From: Epiperipatus broadwayi | Taxonomy: Eukaryota > Onychophora > Udeonychophora > Euonychophora > Peripatidae | Assembly: GCA_028023455.1 (NCBI GenBank) | Contig: JAQFVV010000449.1 | Span: 378,001 to 442,000, forward strand | Reading direction: 5' to 3' | DNA length: 64,000 bases | The notes under the pieces: model-generated | Databases searched by the model: none | What the model was told of the DNA's origin: nothing | The model's input: the letters and a program-made list of their open reading frames with translations, nothing else | Shown here: positions 10,120 to 23,668 of the stretch, in pieces | Numbering within the stretch: the stretch's first letter is position 1 | Layout: the number at the start of each line of letters is the position of its first letter | Translations under genes and position numbers: made by a program

Positions 10120-13100
10120 GTTTTAAATATATGCCCCTGAAACTGTATAATTATAAAAAATAGTTGCCAAGCTTGGTAGACAGGATATGATACAAGTATC
10201 TTTAACATTTATATATATATTGCTTTATAAAAAGAAAAATTTCCAGTTGAAAAAGTGTCAAGTAGACAAGCTATAAAACTATCATGTGGTGTACATGAAC
10301 CTCTTTGTGGTTTACAGATTAACTTGGACATTTGCCACAAAATTTTCCTATTTTGTTTGTTTTTATGCTGGAATTTGGATAGTTAAATTTATATGATAGC
10401 TTTTGGTTTGTCTATGTGATTTCAGTTGATAATGATTAATTTATATATTATTATTGTTATCATTTACTGTTATTATAATTTAAAATTTATATACATACTG
10501 CAGTCACTCTATGAGGTGATGGAGGCCCACAAACTCCCACTAAGCAACATTTCTAGATAAATGCTTTAAATCTCTGTTGTGACCTAGTTATATTTAAAGG
10601 CTATTATATATCTTACGAAACTGATATGGTAGATATTCAGACTTTGATTCTTCAAAATACTATCTTCCACTATGAGTATATTTCTTTAATGCCCATTACA
10701 TCAAGAAGAAATGTGAGATTTTTTCCATATTTAATTAATTTATTCATACACAATGTTGGTAGCATCAAAGTTGACACAATATACTAGACGACTTGATATT
10801 TATTACAAATAAATCAAATAAAGTTTAACCAGTAAATCAAATAGCATATTTATTAACAACTGAATCATATAATATATCTCAATAAGTCATTAAGTGAAGA
10901 AATAGTATGATTACTCATACTGGCATCACCTAAGTTAAAAGAAATGAACTGGCAAATAGGATGTTTATGATGCACCCCTATTTCAAATTTGTTTTTGATT
11001 CTAAAGGTAAATTTTATGAGAAACCACCTTTCTATCATGCTATAGTGATTTCACATCTAGAATGTGAATGAATTTCATTGTCATAGATGAGTTTATTCTA
11101 TATCATGATAATACTGTTACTAACTCCTTAATCTCTATAATGCTATTTATTTAAGCGTAACATATAGACATGAATGCACATGATATTACCTAGCTCATTA
11201 ATTATTTCATGCATGTTTAAATACAAATTAGAGCTTTAGACAAGAATTTTAAATGAAAGGCCTAACATGCATGGAATTATGAATGAAGCATGCAAAATAT
11301 CTGGTAATATTATACACGTTATACGTGAGAATATATATAATATAACTCTTTATCCTGCATTACCAACTCAATTTTCCATAAAAAGATAAAGATGAGACCT
11401 AAATGAGAAAACCCATTTAGGTAAATCACAAATTAAATTTTGACTAGATGGATGTGACTTGGATTTTTATTTCCAGTATGCATCTCTTAATAAATCTGGC
11501 TGCAATTCAGGGGTATGAATAAATAATTATATCCACAAAATATAATTGTACCAATACACACTATAATATGTAACATATCAATCTTCATATGCAAGACTTC
11601 CTCTATAACATACAGATATATTAATATAAAAATATTAAAAGCAGGTTATTACAGGAGGCACATACGTAGATATATAGAGTGATTCAAAACCAAAATAATA
11701 ATACAGTCAATCATAGAAATAATAAAAGCTGGATTGCTCTACCATATTAATCACCATTTTACATCTGTGTATTTAAATATATACACACATATATAACAGT
11801 AACCTTTAATCTTGACTTGCTTTTCCTAGTTTCTCTTTGAAGACTGATGGTATATTCCATCTTTTCTCTGAATACTTGAAGTAATTAATGGATATAATCA
11901 TTTAAAATGACTATATTGCAAGAAAATAGAAAAAAAGTATGCAACAGAATATTACACACAAACACTAGCATTTATCATCATCATCATCATTAATAGACTG
12001 CCATTTCTTTCCACCTTCTTAATATATTATTTAAGTTAGATTATGAAATTCACTGAGCCCTACAATTCTTTATCTTTATGAATGTAGTTGGTCTGCCAAG
12101 TCTACATTTCATTTTAATCCTTCTAGTGGATGATATATATGAGTAAATAGTAGATCATGCTTTGTTTACACTATTTTGTTTACAATACATATCATTTAAT
12201 ATAATTTCCTACACGTAAATTCTTTGCCCTACACATTTGTCCAATGCAGATACTTTTCAACATACACATACATATGAATATTTTGATTTAAGGATTACAG
12301 TAAATAGACAAATTAAAAATATCAATAAAAATTATTAAAAAGAATATAATGATGCCCTTATAAAAAAGTGAAATAATAAATCAAGAGCACTTAATGCACT
12401 CACATATATATACATATGTAAGAATTAGTATGTGTTTATATATTAACATTTTCAAATAATATTTTTTAGTTTATGAATGAATTGTTCCTTCTTAATATAA
12501 ATGAAATATTTCAAAATACATTTTTTACAGTAAATCATTGGTTTTTATTTTTGTATTTAAAAAAAAAAACAACTTAAATTCTTTTAAGCTTGGCAAAATT
12601 GCTATGATTACTAATTTTATGCTTTGAAGATATTTCAAATGAAATTTAAATTGTTTTTAGAAAAAATAACTTGATTTATTAGTTATATTAAATACTCTCA
12701 AGCTAAAACATAGAACAATACTTTTTAGAGAAAAAATTGGAGCAACTGTTTTCTAAAAATTATTATAATAAATAATAAAATTAATGTATAATACTTATAT
12801 AAGTATATGTATATTAACAATAATTACATATAAAAAGCTTTTTCAACACGATTTCAAGCTTTTTTAAATGATAAGCATCTATTTTAATTTATTGCAGATA
12901 GAACACCATCTAGTGTTCTATAATGGAAGTAAAATAACAATAATAACAACAAAATAAAACATCAGTGAAATAGAATAAAATCTTCATATAAAGATCCAAT
13001 ATATCTTCAAAGAATTAACTATAAAACATAATAATATACAGAATAAATAATACATAGATTATACAATTTTTTATATATACTATTTTATATAATTTTAAAT

Positions 13101-13200
13101 TCATTTTTAATTAACCAGTTGTTAAGTAAATTTATTGAAGTTTTGTAAATATTTATACAATTATTTAAGTTATGCTTAATGTGATATGTTTCTTAAATTT
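10120..13200. other. Gene-free intronic stretch
   Basis: AT-rich with no supported coding sequence. A possible LINE 3' end lies on the minus strand at about 11970-12135 (an ATG-repeat tail and a basic frame RIKMKCRLGRPTTFIK), too weak to call separately. A small inverted repeat GAACACCATCTAGTGTTC sits at 12901-12918. Confidence 0.5.
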
Positions 13201-13204
13201 GTAT

Positions 13205-14315
13205 TTTCACCTGCTGAAGCATTTCTATCTCTCTATATTCTTGCTCCATTTTTCTTTTGCTAATCAGTTTCTCTTCTTAGCTCATTATTAATTTTTATTT
13301 ATGCAATTTGCCATTCCACAGTATTTACATTCTTCCATCTTCCCCACACTTCCATCTTTTCCAACATACATCCAAGGTCGTTTAACTTTCCTTACCTGAA
13401 TAATCCCTATTTCATGTTTTGCTGTTTTTAAAAATTCTTCTTTAGTTCTATGCCAACATCTATCAGGACTATTAATATATTCTTCATTTTTAACAATCAT
13501 TTTTATTTCATTTTCACATATTAAACCAAATTTCCTCTTTTTTTATTTCTCTCAATTTATTTAAATCCCCTCTTACAAATCTTTCCTCCTTAGCCATAAC
13601 CAAATTATGATCTGTTTATATCAGCACTAGGCAAAGCATATGAACCCTTAATAGCATTCTTGTAACTATCCTGAATCAATATATAATCAATTTGATAATG
13701 TTCTCTATCATCTGAAGCTTCCCATGCATACAACTTCTTATATAAATATTTAAAACAAGTGTTTGCAATCACAAACCCATTCTCCTTACAAAATTGTACA
13801 GGCTGGCTATCACCACTTTCATTTCTTTTTTCAATACCATAATTTTCAACAATTTTTCCTTCCTTACCTTTCCTTCAACAGCATTCCAATCACCCAATAG
13901 CAATATTCATGCATTTTTACCTTCACATTGGATAATTTTCCCTATCTTCTCATATCTTTAATCAATTTCAATATCATTATGACTAGTAGTCAGTATATAA
14001 ACTTCTATGATTAGCAAATCCCTAGGACATGCATTTAATCTTATCATCATCAGCTTATCATCAATACAATCCACCTTTGTCACACTATTCCAAATTCTCT
14101 CCCCAACTGCAATGACAATACCATTAAATGATCTATCATCACCCAAATAAAATAATTTAACATCTCTACTACTTGTTTCTCCACCCCCTTTCCAACTCAC
14201 TTCACTAAATACTATAACATCAATATTATTTATTACAACTCTCTTTTCAAATGTTCCAATTTCCTATCTCATCTCAATGATCTAACATTCTACATGCAAA
14301 TTTTCAATGAGTTTT
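13205..14315 (-). pseudogene. RTE LINE 5' part: AP-type endonuclease domain and linker
   Basis: The minus strand reads a decayed endonuclease/exonuclease/phosphatase domain. Frames include EVSWKGGGE, VKLFYLGDDRS, IAVGERIWNSVTKVD and LIIEVYILTTSHND (13958-14200 and just upstream), then after frame breaks a linker with KTAKHEIGI and KRPW (13288-13500), and finally NELRRETD near 13270. This order matches the endonuclease-to-RT region of RTE/BovB-like elements related to craniofacial-development-protein-2 type sequences. The RT itself is absent: the copy stops before it. Multiple frameshifts and stops; inactive. Confidence 0.8.
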
Positions 14316-14334
14316 ATCTTAATAAATGAAGTTT

Positions 14335-14970
14335 ATGATGATGATTTTGCAGGTTTATGACCTGAGTAGTCTCTTGTCTACTTCTGCCAGGCAAGACACC
14401 AAAGCCAATCTTAGCTAAGATCTCAACACCAATTGTAATTATTCCTGTAGAACTACTCATAATAAAAGTAGGGAATTATAGGACAAAGTGGTTTCCTGTT
14501 GCCTTCTTTACCCAGTAAATAGCCTCCATAATAGGCTTAATGAACTAGCAGAATCTCAAAAAATGAATATCCATTTATCACTTACTCCTTATTGTTGTCA
14601 CTTACAGTGAACTTCCAGTGACTTGGAAAAATGCTAATGCTGATCCAGTTCACAGCAAGGTGTTGACTTATTTAACGGCAGTCAATACTGACCATTATAC
14701 ATTCACTACCACAGGAATTGTGGCATTTTATAGAACATTCCAGTCTCCTTCACCACTTTCTGATAGTGAATATTGCACCATTGGCAATGACTGATTATTT
14801 ACAGTATTTTGCTTATTCTGAGCTAACCTTTATATCTGAAGGCTATTTTCCTATCTGAAATCTGAGGATACTCTGGATGGCATGGGAGCCAAGTAAAAAA
14901 AAAGATCTGGTGTTTGATAGAATAAGGAAGGTCCCTTGGGTGAATAAGACATGGATAGTCAGTGAGATTA
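14335..14970. repeat. Unclassified repeat-like block, relatively GC-rich
   Basis: A block of higher GC containing TGCCAGGCAAGACACC, GTGGTTTCCTGTTGCCTTC and AACTTCCAGTGACTTGG. It sits between the minus-strand endonuclease relic and the plus-strand LINE. It resembles a dispersed repeat rather than unique intron, but I cannot place it in a family; no protein frame was found. Confidence 0.35.
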
Positions 14971-15059
14971 CAGATAAAAATGGAAAGAGATTAACTGATA
15001 GCAATGATACATTTAAAAAATGGAAAAATATCTTCAGTGTCTATTAAGAAGAGCAGATA

Positions 15060-16440
15060 ATTTAATTAATTATTAAGTTGAAAATGAAAAAGATATTAAA
15101 GTAGATGGTAAAGCTATGGACATATCACCAGATAAAGTAATAAATTTAATTGCACAAATGATAAATGATAATACTGTTGAATTTGATGCAATAGCTATAG
15201 AATTTTTGAGAGAAATGGGAGAATTTACTATGAAGGAAATAGTTGGACTTTGCAATTTGATATATAACAATGGACTTTGGCTTGAAGATTTTTAAAGAAC
15301 TATAATGATTCCAATTTCTAAAATGAAGAAAGCTGTTAAATGTGAAGAATACAGAACAATAACTTTGTTATCTCATGCTTTTAAAATTTTATTAAGGATT
15401 TTAATCAAAAAATTTATGGGAAGAAAAGTATTATATTGGAGAACATTTTAAAATGTTCAGAGAAGAAAAGTACAAGAGATGCTGTTGGTGTTGTTAGGAC
15501 AGTTGCAGATAGATATATTAAGGAATTGCTACATGTTTTGTGGATTTGGTAAAAGTATTTGATAGGGTAATCTGGAATAAACTTATGGTAATCTTAAAGA
15601 ATACAGGAGTATTTTGGAAAAAGAGAAGATTTATTTGGAATATGAATACTGGACAAAATATAAGAATTAAATTGGAGAATAATAAGACTGATCAAGTGAA
15701 TATAGAAAGTGAAGGCAAGAATGCAGTATGTCACCTGTTCTTTGTAATATTTACTTAGAAGACAAGCTAAATCATTATTTAGACTGAGGAGAAGCAAATG
15801 TTGGGAGATTAGAATAATAAAATGTATAAGATTTGCAGATGATATGACTCTTATAACTAGGGATGAAAAGTGTCTTCAGAATATATTCAATAAATTGGAG
15901 AAAGGATGTATGGAATACAGAATGAAAAAGACTGCAAATTGAAATCCATGATAACATAGTTCAACAGGTAAAGGGAATTAGATATTTGGGTAGTTGGTTG
16001 AATGAGCATAGAAGTGAAGATGAAGTTTAAAGAAGAATAGCATTGGCAAATGAGGCATTTATTAAATAAAAAATATTTTGTGGACCTTTGAAGAGTTAAG
16101 AAAAAGATTAATTAAATGCTATGTGTGGAGTGTACATAGTGTATGGTTGTAAAACGTGGAGAAGAATGATAAAATCAGTTGGATGACTAAAATAACAACT
16201 GAAGTTTTGAAAAGAGTAAATGAAAAAAGAAGATTGATTGAGGAAATCAGAGACAGAAAGAAAAACTGGATTGGACATATATTAAGGAGAAATTATAGTT
16301 TAATGAAATATATTTTGAAGAAAATAATGAATGGAAGAAAGAAAGAGAGGAAAAGATTGATGTTGGATGGATATGAGATAGGAATAGTTATATGAAATTG
16401 AAGAGCTGGACAATGGAATGGAATAATGGATGAACTGATA
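15060..16440 (+). pseudogene. Second LINE lineage, most of the reverse transcriptase
   Basis: Read across several frameshifts, the plus strand shows N-terminal RT sequence (FDAIAIEFLREMGEF, then LCNLIYNNGLWLEDF), the fingers motif EYRTITLLSHAFKILLRIL, the palm motif FVDLVKVFDRVIWNKL (about 15540), the catalytic IRFADDMTLI at 15826-15855, and the C-terminal NWIGHILRRN (about 16270). The D of FVDLVKVFD and the FADD pair are intact as motifs, but at least one in-frame stop (15293) and several shifts break the gene. The sequence differs from the RTE family at 1.3 kb, so this is a separate non-LTR lineage. No endonuclease of its own is visible upstream. Confidence 0.85.
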
Positions 16441-16444
16441 ATGT

Positions 16445-17165
16445 GACTACTCTCTGGACCTGACCATTTGACAGAATACTGTTGATAATGATATTTGTTA
16501 TATTTTTGGATTTTTAATGTAGTTTAAAGATTTAATATTTTTGTAGCATCTATTTTATGTCCATATGTTAAGAAATGAATGTATAAAGCAGATTTATCAT
16601 CTCCTTTGCCACTAACTGTTTTCCTGCATGACCAAAGTAAATCATACTACAATAGTCACGGTTAATTTTATATATGATTCCTTTTTTGTATTTTATATTA
16701 TCTCTGTATTTATAATTACCTATTTATTTATCCAGACTTTTCCTATTTAACCAACCAATAATTATATGCTTATCAATATAATTTTTGTTTTTTATTCCTG
16801 TATTATAAATTTGCGGATAATATTAAAGTTTGATCCATTTTTTTTTTAAATCATTATAATCAATTTGCATATAAATATTATTTAATATAGATTTCTTAGA
16901 ATTAAAAAAAATTTTTTTTTTGGATAATAGAAATTAAATTAGCAGAAATGTTGATTCCACTGTTTGATAAGATCTCAATTGGTCTTCCAAGCATCCAATG
17001 ACATCAAGTTTGATTACCAAAAACCTATTTCCTGCAGAGGAATAGTTAATTTCTTTTTATCAAATATTGCTGCATATAAGACTCTAAGTTACTATAAAGT
17101 TCTAGAGAGAGTGTTAATAGATAATGTTAATAGGTTATATATCCTCTCTCTCTCTATATATATAT
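16445..17165. other. No gene recognised
   Basis: AT-rich; may include the 3' untranslated end of the preceding LINE. A short CT/TA tract lies at 17143-17169. Confidence 0.5.
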
Positions 17166-17168
17166 ATA

Positions 17169-17347
17169 ATTAAAAACCAATCAACACTTAGGCAATCCCA
17201 TTATCAATAACAATCAACAATTTCAAAATGTTGTCAAGGCAACCTTTTAACAATAAAGTTCTACCTTTATTGTTGCCTTGGTAACAGTTTGAAATTGTTG
17301 ATTGTTATTGATATTGGAATTGTCTAAGTGCTGACTGGTTTTTAATG
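17169..17347. mobile_element. Small palindromic element (family C)
   Basis: Near-perfect hairpin: the ends ATTAAAAACCAATCA and TGACTGGTTTTTAAT face each other, and the inner arms share ACAATCAACAATTTCAAA and TGTCAAGGCAACC-type blocks. One-sided relatives lie at about 39130-39215 and 46620-46700, recognised by CTGTCAAGGCAACCTC and its complement. No protein; typical MITE size. Confidence 0.8.
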
Positions 17348-17349
17348 AT

Positions 17350-18140
17350 TACTTACAAGCCCATTTAGCCTTGAGCATTATTGCACTTATTATATATATA
17401 CACTATAGAAAAATCTGAAGAACATAGAGAATTAGTTTTTATAGAATAAAAATAAAATTTTAACTTGCTATATACTAACTGGTTTAGGTGTTTATTTAAT
17501 AAAGTCGTACATGTGTGTCTATGTAAATTTGATCAGTACAGGTAGTATTGTATCACTCTCAAAATAATGATATGCAGAAAGAATTAAAAAAACTGCAAAT
17601 AATCTACACATTCTAATTTGCATAACAAATTATCTAAGAATATGCAAATTAGCAGAGTTGTTAAAAATGTCTGAAGCACTTCTAATGAAGAGGGGAAAAG
17701 CAGACTAGTAATATTAGTGGCACAGAGTAAAAACAGATTAATGTTTGTAACATAGTTGCAACCCAAATAGTACAGCAGGAAAGAGGTGCAGTCAAATCCA
17801 ATTATTCTGCCTTATAGATGTGTGTGCACTGTAGTGTTCTTACTAAAATTGCTAGTGAAAATGAATGCAGAAACTTATGGAAGTAAAATGATGAGCATTA
17901 ATAAAGCACATAATAGTATTTGTTACTGAGTTTGACCAGCCAATCACTAGGTGAGTCAACTAATACTATTATTATGGGTAAATAAACTCATTGTTATACT
18001 GTTAAATCTTTGTATATGTAAGTTAATGATAATGTATGAATGTACAGCTGCTAGCTTAAATACCAGACCCACACCTATAACTTCAGTTAATTTTCACATG
18101 ACTACCATTTCCTATGCTTACATTGGTTAAAGCAGTAATG
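17350..18140. other. No gene recognised
   Basis: AT-rich intron-like sequence with a short TA tract at 17391-17401. No repeat family was identified. Confidence 0.45.
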
Positions 18141-18144
18141 TGAT

Positions 18145-18275
18145 GTGATGTATTATGCCACCTAGTGCAAGCCACAGTAATCAATGAATGTATAAAGGTT
18201 TGTCATAAATCTTCTAGGGTCCATTGATTACTATGCTTGCACTGGGTGGCATTATTGTACGGAAAGTTTGTTACT
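18145..18275. mobile_element. MITE family M, copy 2 (short form)
   Basis: ATGCCACCTAGTGCAAGC (18156-) faces GCTTGCACTGGGTGGCAT (-18252), with AGTAATCAATGAATG and its complement inside. This copy lacks the central CCCCAGACTAG segment of copy 1, so it is an internally deleted hairpin. Confidence 0.7.
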
Positions 18276-18912
18276 GTTTCGTTTAATTTTGTAATTTATC
18301 TTTATCAAGTTTTCAATATTAGTCACACCATGTGATTTCTCTGTCAAAACAAAAACTTTATTGATATTAATGTTGCTTAGCACAGTTTAAGTAACTTTCC
18401 ACATGATAGTTTATACTTAATAATCTTTCTTTTAATTACAAATATTGTGACAAGAATTTTAGGAGATGCCAAAATGTAATTTTAAATTTTAGTTAAGAAT
18501 GAAAAAAGTTCATTACCAATGTAAAATAAATATATTTTATTTTTCATATATATTGTTTGACATTGATTTTTCTGTCTGTTTACATTCGTAATTCAAATTT
18601 CTTCGTCAGTACGTATTGAAATGCACTTGGCATTAGGTTATAAAGAAGAAAAAACCCACTTCCTTATGCAGATGAACAAATGTTTGCAAATTTGAATATA
18701 TATTGTGTTGTAAAAAATAATTGCTATTCCAAGAATAAAGTGATATTGTGTACAAACTTTCAGGTGAAATATTCAAATCATGAAAATTTTTTTATCATTC
18801 ACATCTCCGACACAACAATACAAAAAACAACATAAGTTAAAAAATCATTAGTGCCTTTACTGTACTGTATGTTTGAAAACTGAAGGCCCTCTAAAACATT
18901 CACTAACAATAC

Positions 18913-19106
18913 AACAACCATTAGTAATATATATTAAGGCTATAACCTTAAGACCATGCACTTGAAAAATGACAGTAGGGACCTCTACAAATCTTAACAA
19001 AAGATTTATTTAAAAGACGAGAGCATGGGCATAAGATTATAGCCTTAATATATATTACTTTACCTAATGACTATGTGCTTTACAAATTTAATTATTACAA
19101 CCATTA
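18913..19106. mobile_element. Hairpin element family F, copy 1
   Basis: Inverted arms TATATATTAAGGCTATAACC and its complement at 19030-19055 enclose a short core with GTAGGGACCTCTACAAATC. The right side continues with the family end CTAATGACTATGTGC...TTATTACAAC. The identical 11-mer ACAACCATTAG occurs at both borders (18913-18923, 19096-19106), which may be the target duplication. Confidence 0.7.
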
Positions 19107-19161
19107 GATAAATTTCTGAAAAGTGTTATTTTAGGCCTTCATGCTCTTGGTAAGTCTAAAG

Positions 19162-19591
19162 CAAGGGTTCTCAATCTTTTTGATCCCCATACCATTTTGG
19201 ATTTTAGTAAATTATCTGGTATCCCTTATTCATTATAATAAGAAATAAACAGTTGGATAGTGTCCCATGCAGTACATCACATGCATGCACAGGAGATGTA
19301 GATACCATAGGGGAAAATCTCGAGGGTATCTGGCAATTTCATTAGCTATCTTGAATCTTAACTGGGCATTTGAGTTTTCAGACCTGCAGTGAGAAAAATT
19401 TTTATGTAATCTTATTGCATCCATGTGTGATAAGAGTCCTGAAATATTTCTGCTATGGCTGGAAGATAGTACCAATATGTTAATAATATGTTTTTGAAAT
19501 ATATTTATAGCATAACCTATTATTCACTGTAAATCCTGGATAAGCTTCTGAATTCCCTGGGGATACAGGTATCCCAGGTTGGGAACTCCTG
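19162..19591. mobile_element. Non-autonomous hAT-type DNA transposon
   Basis: The ends are CAAGGGTTCTCAATC and, reversed, CAGGAGTTCCCAACC, matching the CAGRGGTTCYCAACC-type terminal repeat of hAT elements. An 8-bp near-duplicate borders it: GTCTAAAG (19154-19161) and GTCTACAG (19592-19599), the expected hAT target duplication with one change. The interior of 430 bp has no transposase frame. Old and inactive. Confidence 0.75.
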
Positions 19592-19599
19592 GTCTACAG

Positions 19600-21820
19600 A
19601 CTGAAATGCATTCTATATATACAATTAGAAAGTTGATAATATCAGAGACATGAATAAGACCAGGAACTGATATACTCAAATGTCTTAGATTGGAATATTT
19701 ATTGTGATACTATTATAAAATCACAAGCTGACAAACAGTTGTCTTCTAACAAGTTGAGGATTACCAAAATCAGACAACCTTTACAGTTTTTATGATATCA
19801 TCCACTGACTGTAGAGCATGATTAAGCTGAGAGAATAGTGGAGAGGAATAATATGAAGGCTTAGCACAAAAGCGAAGTTTCAAATAGAATCACAAACTTT
19901 GTAATTAAGCATTGGTATGCCAAGTTCATATGTAGTATTTAGGTAGCCACAGGGTTGATTCAGGGATGATTATATATCTATTTTTATATCTGGTGTTCTC
20001 ATATGTAATAATAGTAGTCAGTAACTTCAGGTACTTAAGTAGTATCCAAAGCCAGTGTTTGAACTTTTCTGAAGAATGCTTGAAATATTGTGGGTACCTT
20101 TCAATATTGATTATCAACACTCCAGATACTTGTAAGATTAATGATCTCTGAAGTTATCATAATCAAGCATGTGAAAAACATTATATGTAACAACATCAAA
20201 GAATTAGAAACCCACAAATTCAGACAAACAGTCATAATGTTCAGTTTAATGACATATTTATTTGAAAACTATGATGTTATTTACAAATTTAAAACATAAT
20301 TGAAAGGCTTTATTGTTCAGAAAGACATAGGAAGTTGAAATTCCAGAAGTGCAAGAACTGAAATTTAACCAAGGAAACAGTCTGATATCATAGTACCACA
20401 TTAAACCATGCAGGGAATTCAAATACTGTTTTATGCATTGGTGAGTTTTCACAAAATTTCTCCAGAATTAATGTTGTCAGCTCTTATATACAAAATCCCT
20501 AAATGTTCATACTATTGTCATATGATATTCAAGTTAAACATTTCTCTGTTAGAGGGCGTATTTTCCAAGGAAACAACTATTTGTTCGGCCATTAACATAC
20601 GGATATTGTTATAATTAGCAACAGACGGTAATTGTTTTAAGAAGCATTTTATGCAAAGGAAGTAATACTTTCCTTATATTTAAGGAGCTTAATTTGTTTA
20701 TGAGCGTTTTATCCAAAGCAAGTAATCCTGCAAGTGGTATTTTACAAAAACACATATGTAATAAAACTTTTTAAAGGGAAAAAGTGCTTGAAGAAAATCA
20801 GTACAGAACTGAATAGGTTTAGTATTTAAATCACACAGAAAATGTGTTTACAATACATACATTTATGTTTGAAATGTGAAAAAATAAATGCTATAGTATC
20901 AGATACACATTTAGTTTTGATTAGCAAGTTATTACAAAAACGAAAGCAACCTTTTAACAAAATTTTTTCAGAAATATAACTAAAAAGAAAGTACTGTACT
21001 ACAAATACGACGGACTTTAAATAGGCCAATTACAAGTGTGGTCTATTAACAAATGTCACAAAAGGTAAACTTCGTAATCTTTTCCAAAAAACCTTGACCG
21101 ATGTCTTCATTTTGTTATCATTTTTGCATTCGCCTTTCAAGCAACTCAAGGTATTCTCAGAATTTTTGTAATCACCCATATTTTCATAATCTTATAACTT
21201 TTAATTAAAATAACTGCCACTTATACGTGAAGAGGTGAATTTGAGGCTTTCTATATTTTTTCCCCAATGTCTTTTTTCTTATTTTTAGTAAATAACTTAT
21301 TCAAAATTTTATTTAATTAATGGAAACACCATTGTAATTTCCTTCTCTGAGTTCTACAAACTATTATTTAGTTTTCTAAATTGTTTTATTTTATGATTAA
21401 TCTGTAAATTTGTTTGAATTTACCCTTCTCCCCTCTTTTTTTTTTTTTTTTAAACAAAAAGAAATATTAAAAAATATTTTGAGGAACTAATTCATTTATC
21501 AATAAAGCATATTTAACTTCGCGTGTATATATAAGGCAGGTGATAAAAGTAGAAAAAATATACTTTATTTACAGAAAATATTTTGTAATTTATATATACA
21601 CACACATATATATACTACGCATGCCAGACTTATTATATATGTACTCATACGAAATTTTATGATGTAAAAATGCAAGTCCATGACAGTGGGCTGATTTCAT
21701 ACAAATGTTAAAAAACCTAAAAATTATAGCGTGTAAATCTGATGAAATTTCAAATGGCAAAAACATCTATTTACAGACATACATTGAATTGCTCTATCCA
21801 AAAGCAGTTTAACTACTTAA
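19600..21820. other. No gene recognised
   Basis: AT-rich intron-like DNA. A weak direct repeat occurs at about 20648-20670 and 20703-20727 (both with GCRTTTTATGCAAAG/GAAGTAAT-like text). Open frames here are short and show no recognisable motif. Confidence 0.4.
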
Positions 21821-21827
21821 TCCTTTT

Positions 21828-22115
21828 TGATCATCATTATTTTATATCATTCTTGATCCACTGCATGATGAAGGTCTCTCCAACTTCAATCCATATTCCC
21901 CAATCATTAGTCTCTTTTTACATCACTCCAAAACCTTCCTTATTTCACCCATCCATCTCATATGTGATCTCTTTCTAGGTCTTTTACAATCTCTTGGAAT
22001 CCACTTTAAGATTTTAGCTGTCCATTTATTATCATCTCTTCTAGAAATATGTCTAACCCAATTCCACTTCAATCTCTTAATTCTTTCAATGATTTCTTTT
22101 TGACACATTCCATTA
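21828..22115 (-). pseudogene. RTE LINE 3' fragment
   Basis: Minus-strand copy of the C-terminal end of the RTE family: ERIKRLKWNWVRHISRRDD and ILKWIPRDCKRPRKR are readable between 21923 and 22108, followed by the decayed FIxQW end and the ATGATGAT tail at about 21830. Severely 5'-truncated; frame broken near the end. Confidence 0.85.
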
Positions 22116-22119
22116 TTTC

Positions 22120-23380
22120 AGGGATGTTGAAATTTTCTTTGTCTAAGTAATTTTAAATAAAAAAACATTTTTCATAATTTATTTTTACATTGTAAGATAT
22201 ATAATATAAATGTTATAAAAATACAATTTAATAAAAGAAAATACAGGTAAAAATTTTTTAGATCTGAATTTCTAATTACTAATACACTAAAAAATCAGGT
22301 CTGAATCTCTCATTACATAATATTAAAAATACCTTATTTTAAAAGGATGTTGTTGGAGGCTGTTCTTCCAATATGATTTATTCTAGCATATCAATATTTA
22401 GAGATGAATCAGAAAGATGCATAAAATAAAACAGAAGTGAATTTAGAATACTCTCATTTTGAAGGCAACATTTGGCATCCTCTAAAATGAGCAACTTTTC
22501 TTCAGATTTTTTTTTAGAAATGAGTGTTATTTATTTCTGTGCAAGCTGGTCAATGTTAGTTGCATCTGCTGTGGATTCTTTTATGAATTCTGCTGGAATC
22601 AATTTATTGATGATAATTATTTTATAGAAAAGGATTATTAAACTTAGAAACTGCATAACACAGATCCACATGAACTTGCAAATTCTTCAGTTTTCTCATG
22701 GTTTCTACCACTGCTCACTGATTAGTTGCTAAAGATTGAGTTTATGACTTTTTTAGCACTTATTCTGCTGGTGTCTAATGCTTTATGAAATTCTGTTAGA
22801 AAGTATGATTTCAGTGAACATTCCTAATAATTAAGCACAGCACAAAGACCAAACTGTAATTATTTATTAGAAGTATATACTAGACTCTCCTTACAAAGGT
22901 TGCCTGAAGAGAGGAGATAAAACTCAATAGAAAATTTCAATATTTCTGTGTGGTATTTACCCAACTGCAACATTTATCGCCAAGATTTATAGATGGTCCT
23001 TTGACACAATTTGTAAATAATTCTGATGAAATGATGAATTTTTTCTCTACATTATTGTCCCCTTCCCAGTAACTTCAGTTCAAATTTATCTTCAACATCC
23101 ATTAAGCAAGAATGTGACGTCAAGAATTTTGATTGGTAACAGTAAGAGTTGTATTATTCCTTCTAAAAAATTATAAGATTCTGAAGATGTAAGATACTTT
23201 TTTAAAAGAAACATAATAAAAGTAGAAAAATATTTTGATAATTATGATTTATAAATTAATACAATTCAACACCATCATCACAATCTGCCACCACTTATAA
23301 ATGAGTATGATACAAAACCAACAAAACATATGATCTTAGGTTTCAGATTGATATTATGTAGCAAATACTTCTATTCCTAC
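22120..23380. other. Unassigned stretch, possible decayed coding sequence
   Basis: The minus strand contains short readable pieces such as FLTEFHKALDTSRISAKK and PAEFIKESTADATNIDQLA around 22540-22830, with frame breaks. They could come from an old transposon or processed gene; I do not recognise the family. The rest is AT-rich. Confidence 0.25.
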
Positions 23381-23381
23381 T

Positions 23382-23540
23382 AAAATCATGCCATCTAGTG
23401 GAGTAATTAATAATGCTAGAAGATAGTGTTTAATAATTATCCAAATGCTGCCCTATCTATAAACCCTAGATTAGTTTCTAGTTTGTGGCTTTTATCAATG
23501 AGGAGCTTTTGGATTTTTCAAGTGTGCCCTTGAATCATAC
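23382..23540. mobile_element. MITE family M, decayed copy
   Basis: Shares ATGCCATCTAGTGGAGTAAT, the TAGATTAGTTTCTAGTTTGTGG block and TCAATGAGGAGC with the M family, in the same order as copies 1 and 4. The second arm is largely lost. Confidence 0.5.
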
Positions 23541-23668
23541 AGTAAAAGGTATTAATTGTAGTGATAATAAAGTATTTGTTAAATGAGTATTATAGCTATT
23601 ATAATTCCAAAAGAACAAAAATAAAAATAGATGACAACAACAATACCAGTAAAAAACAATAATAATTT

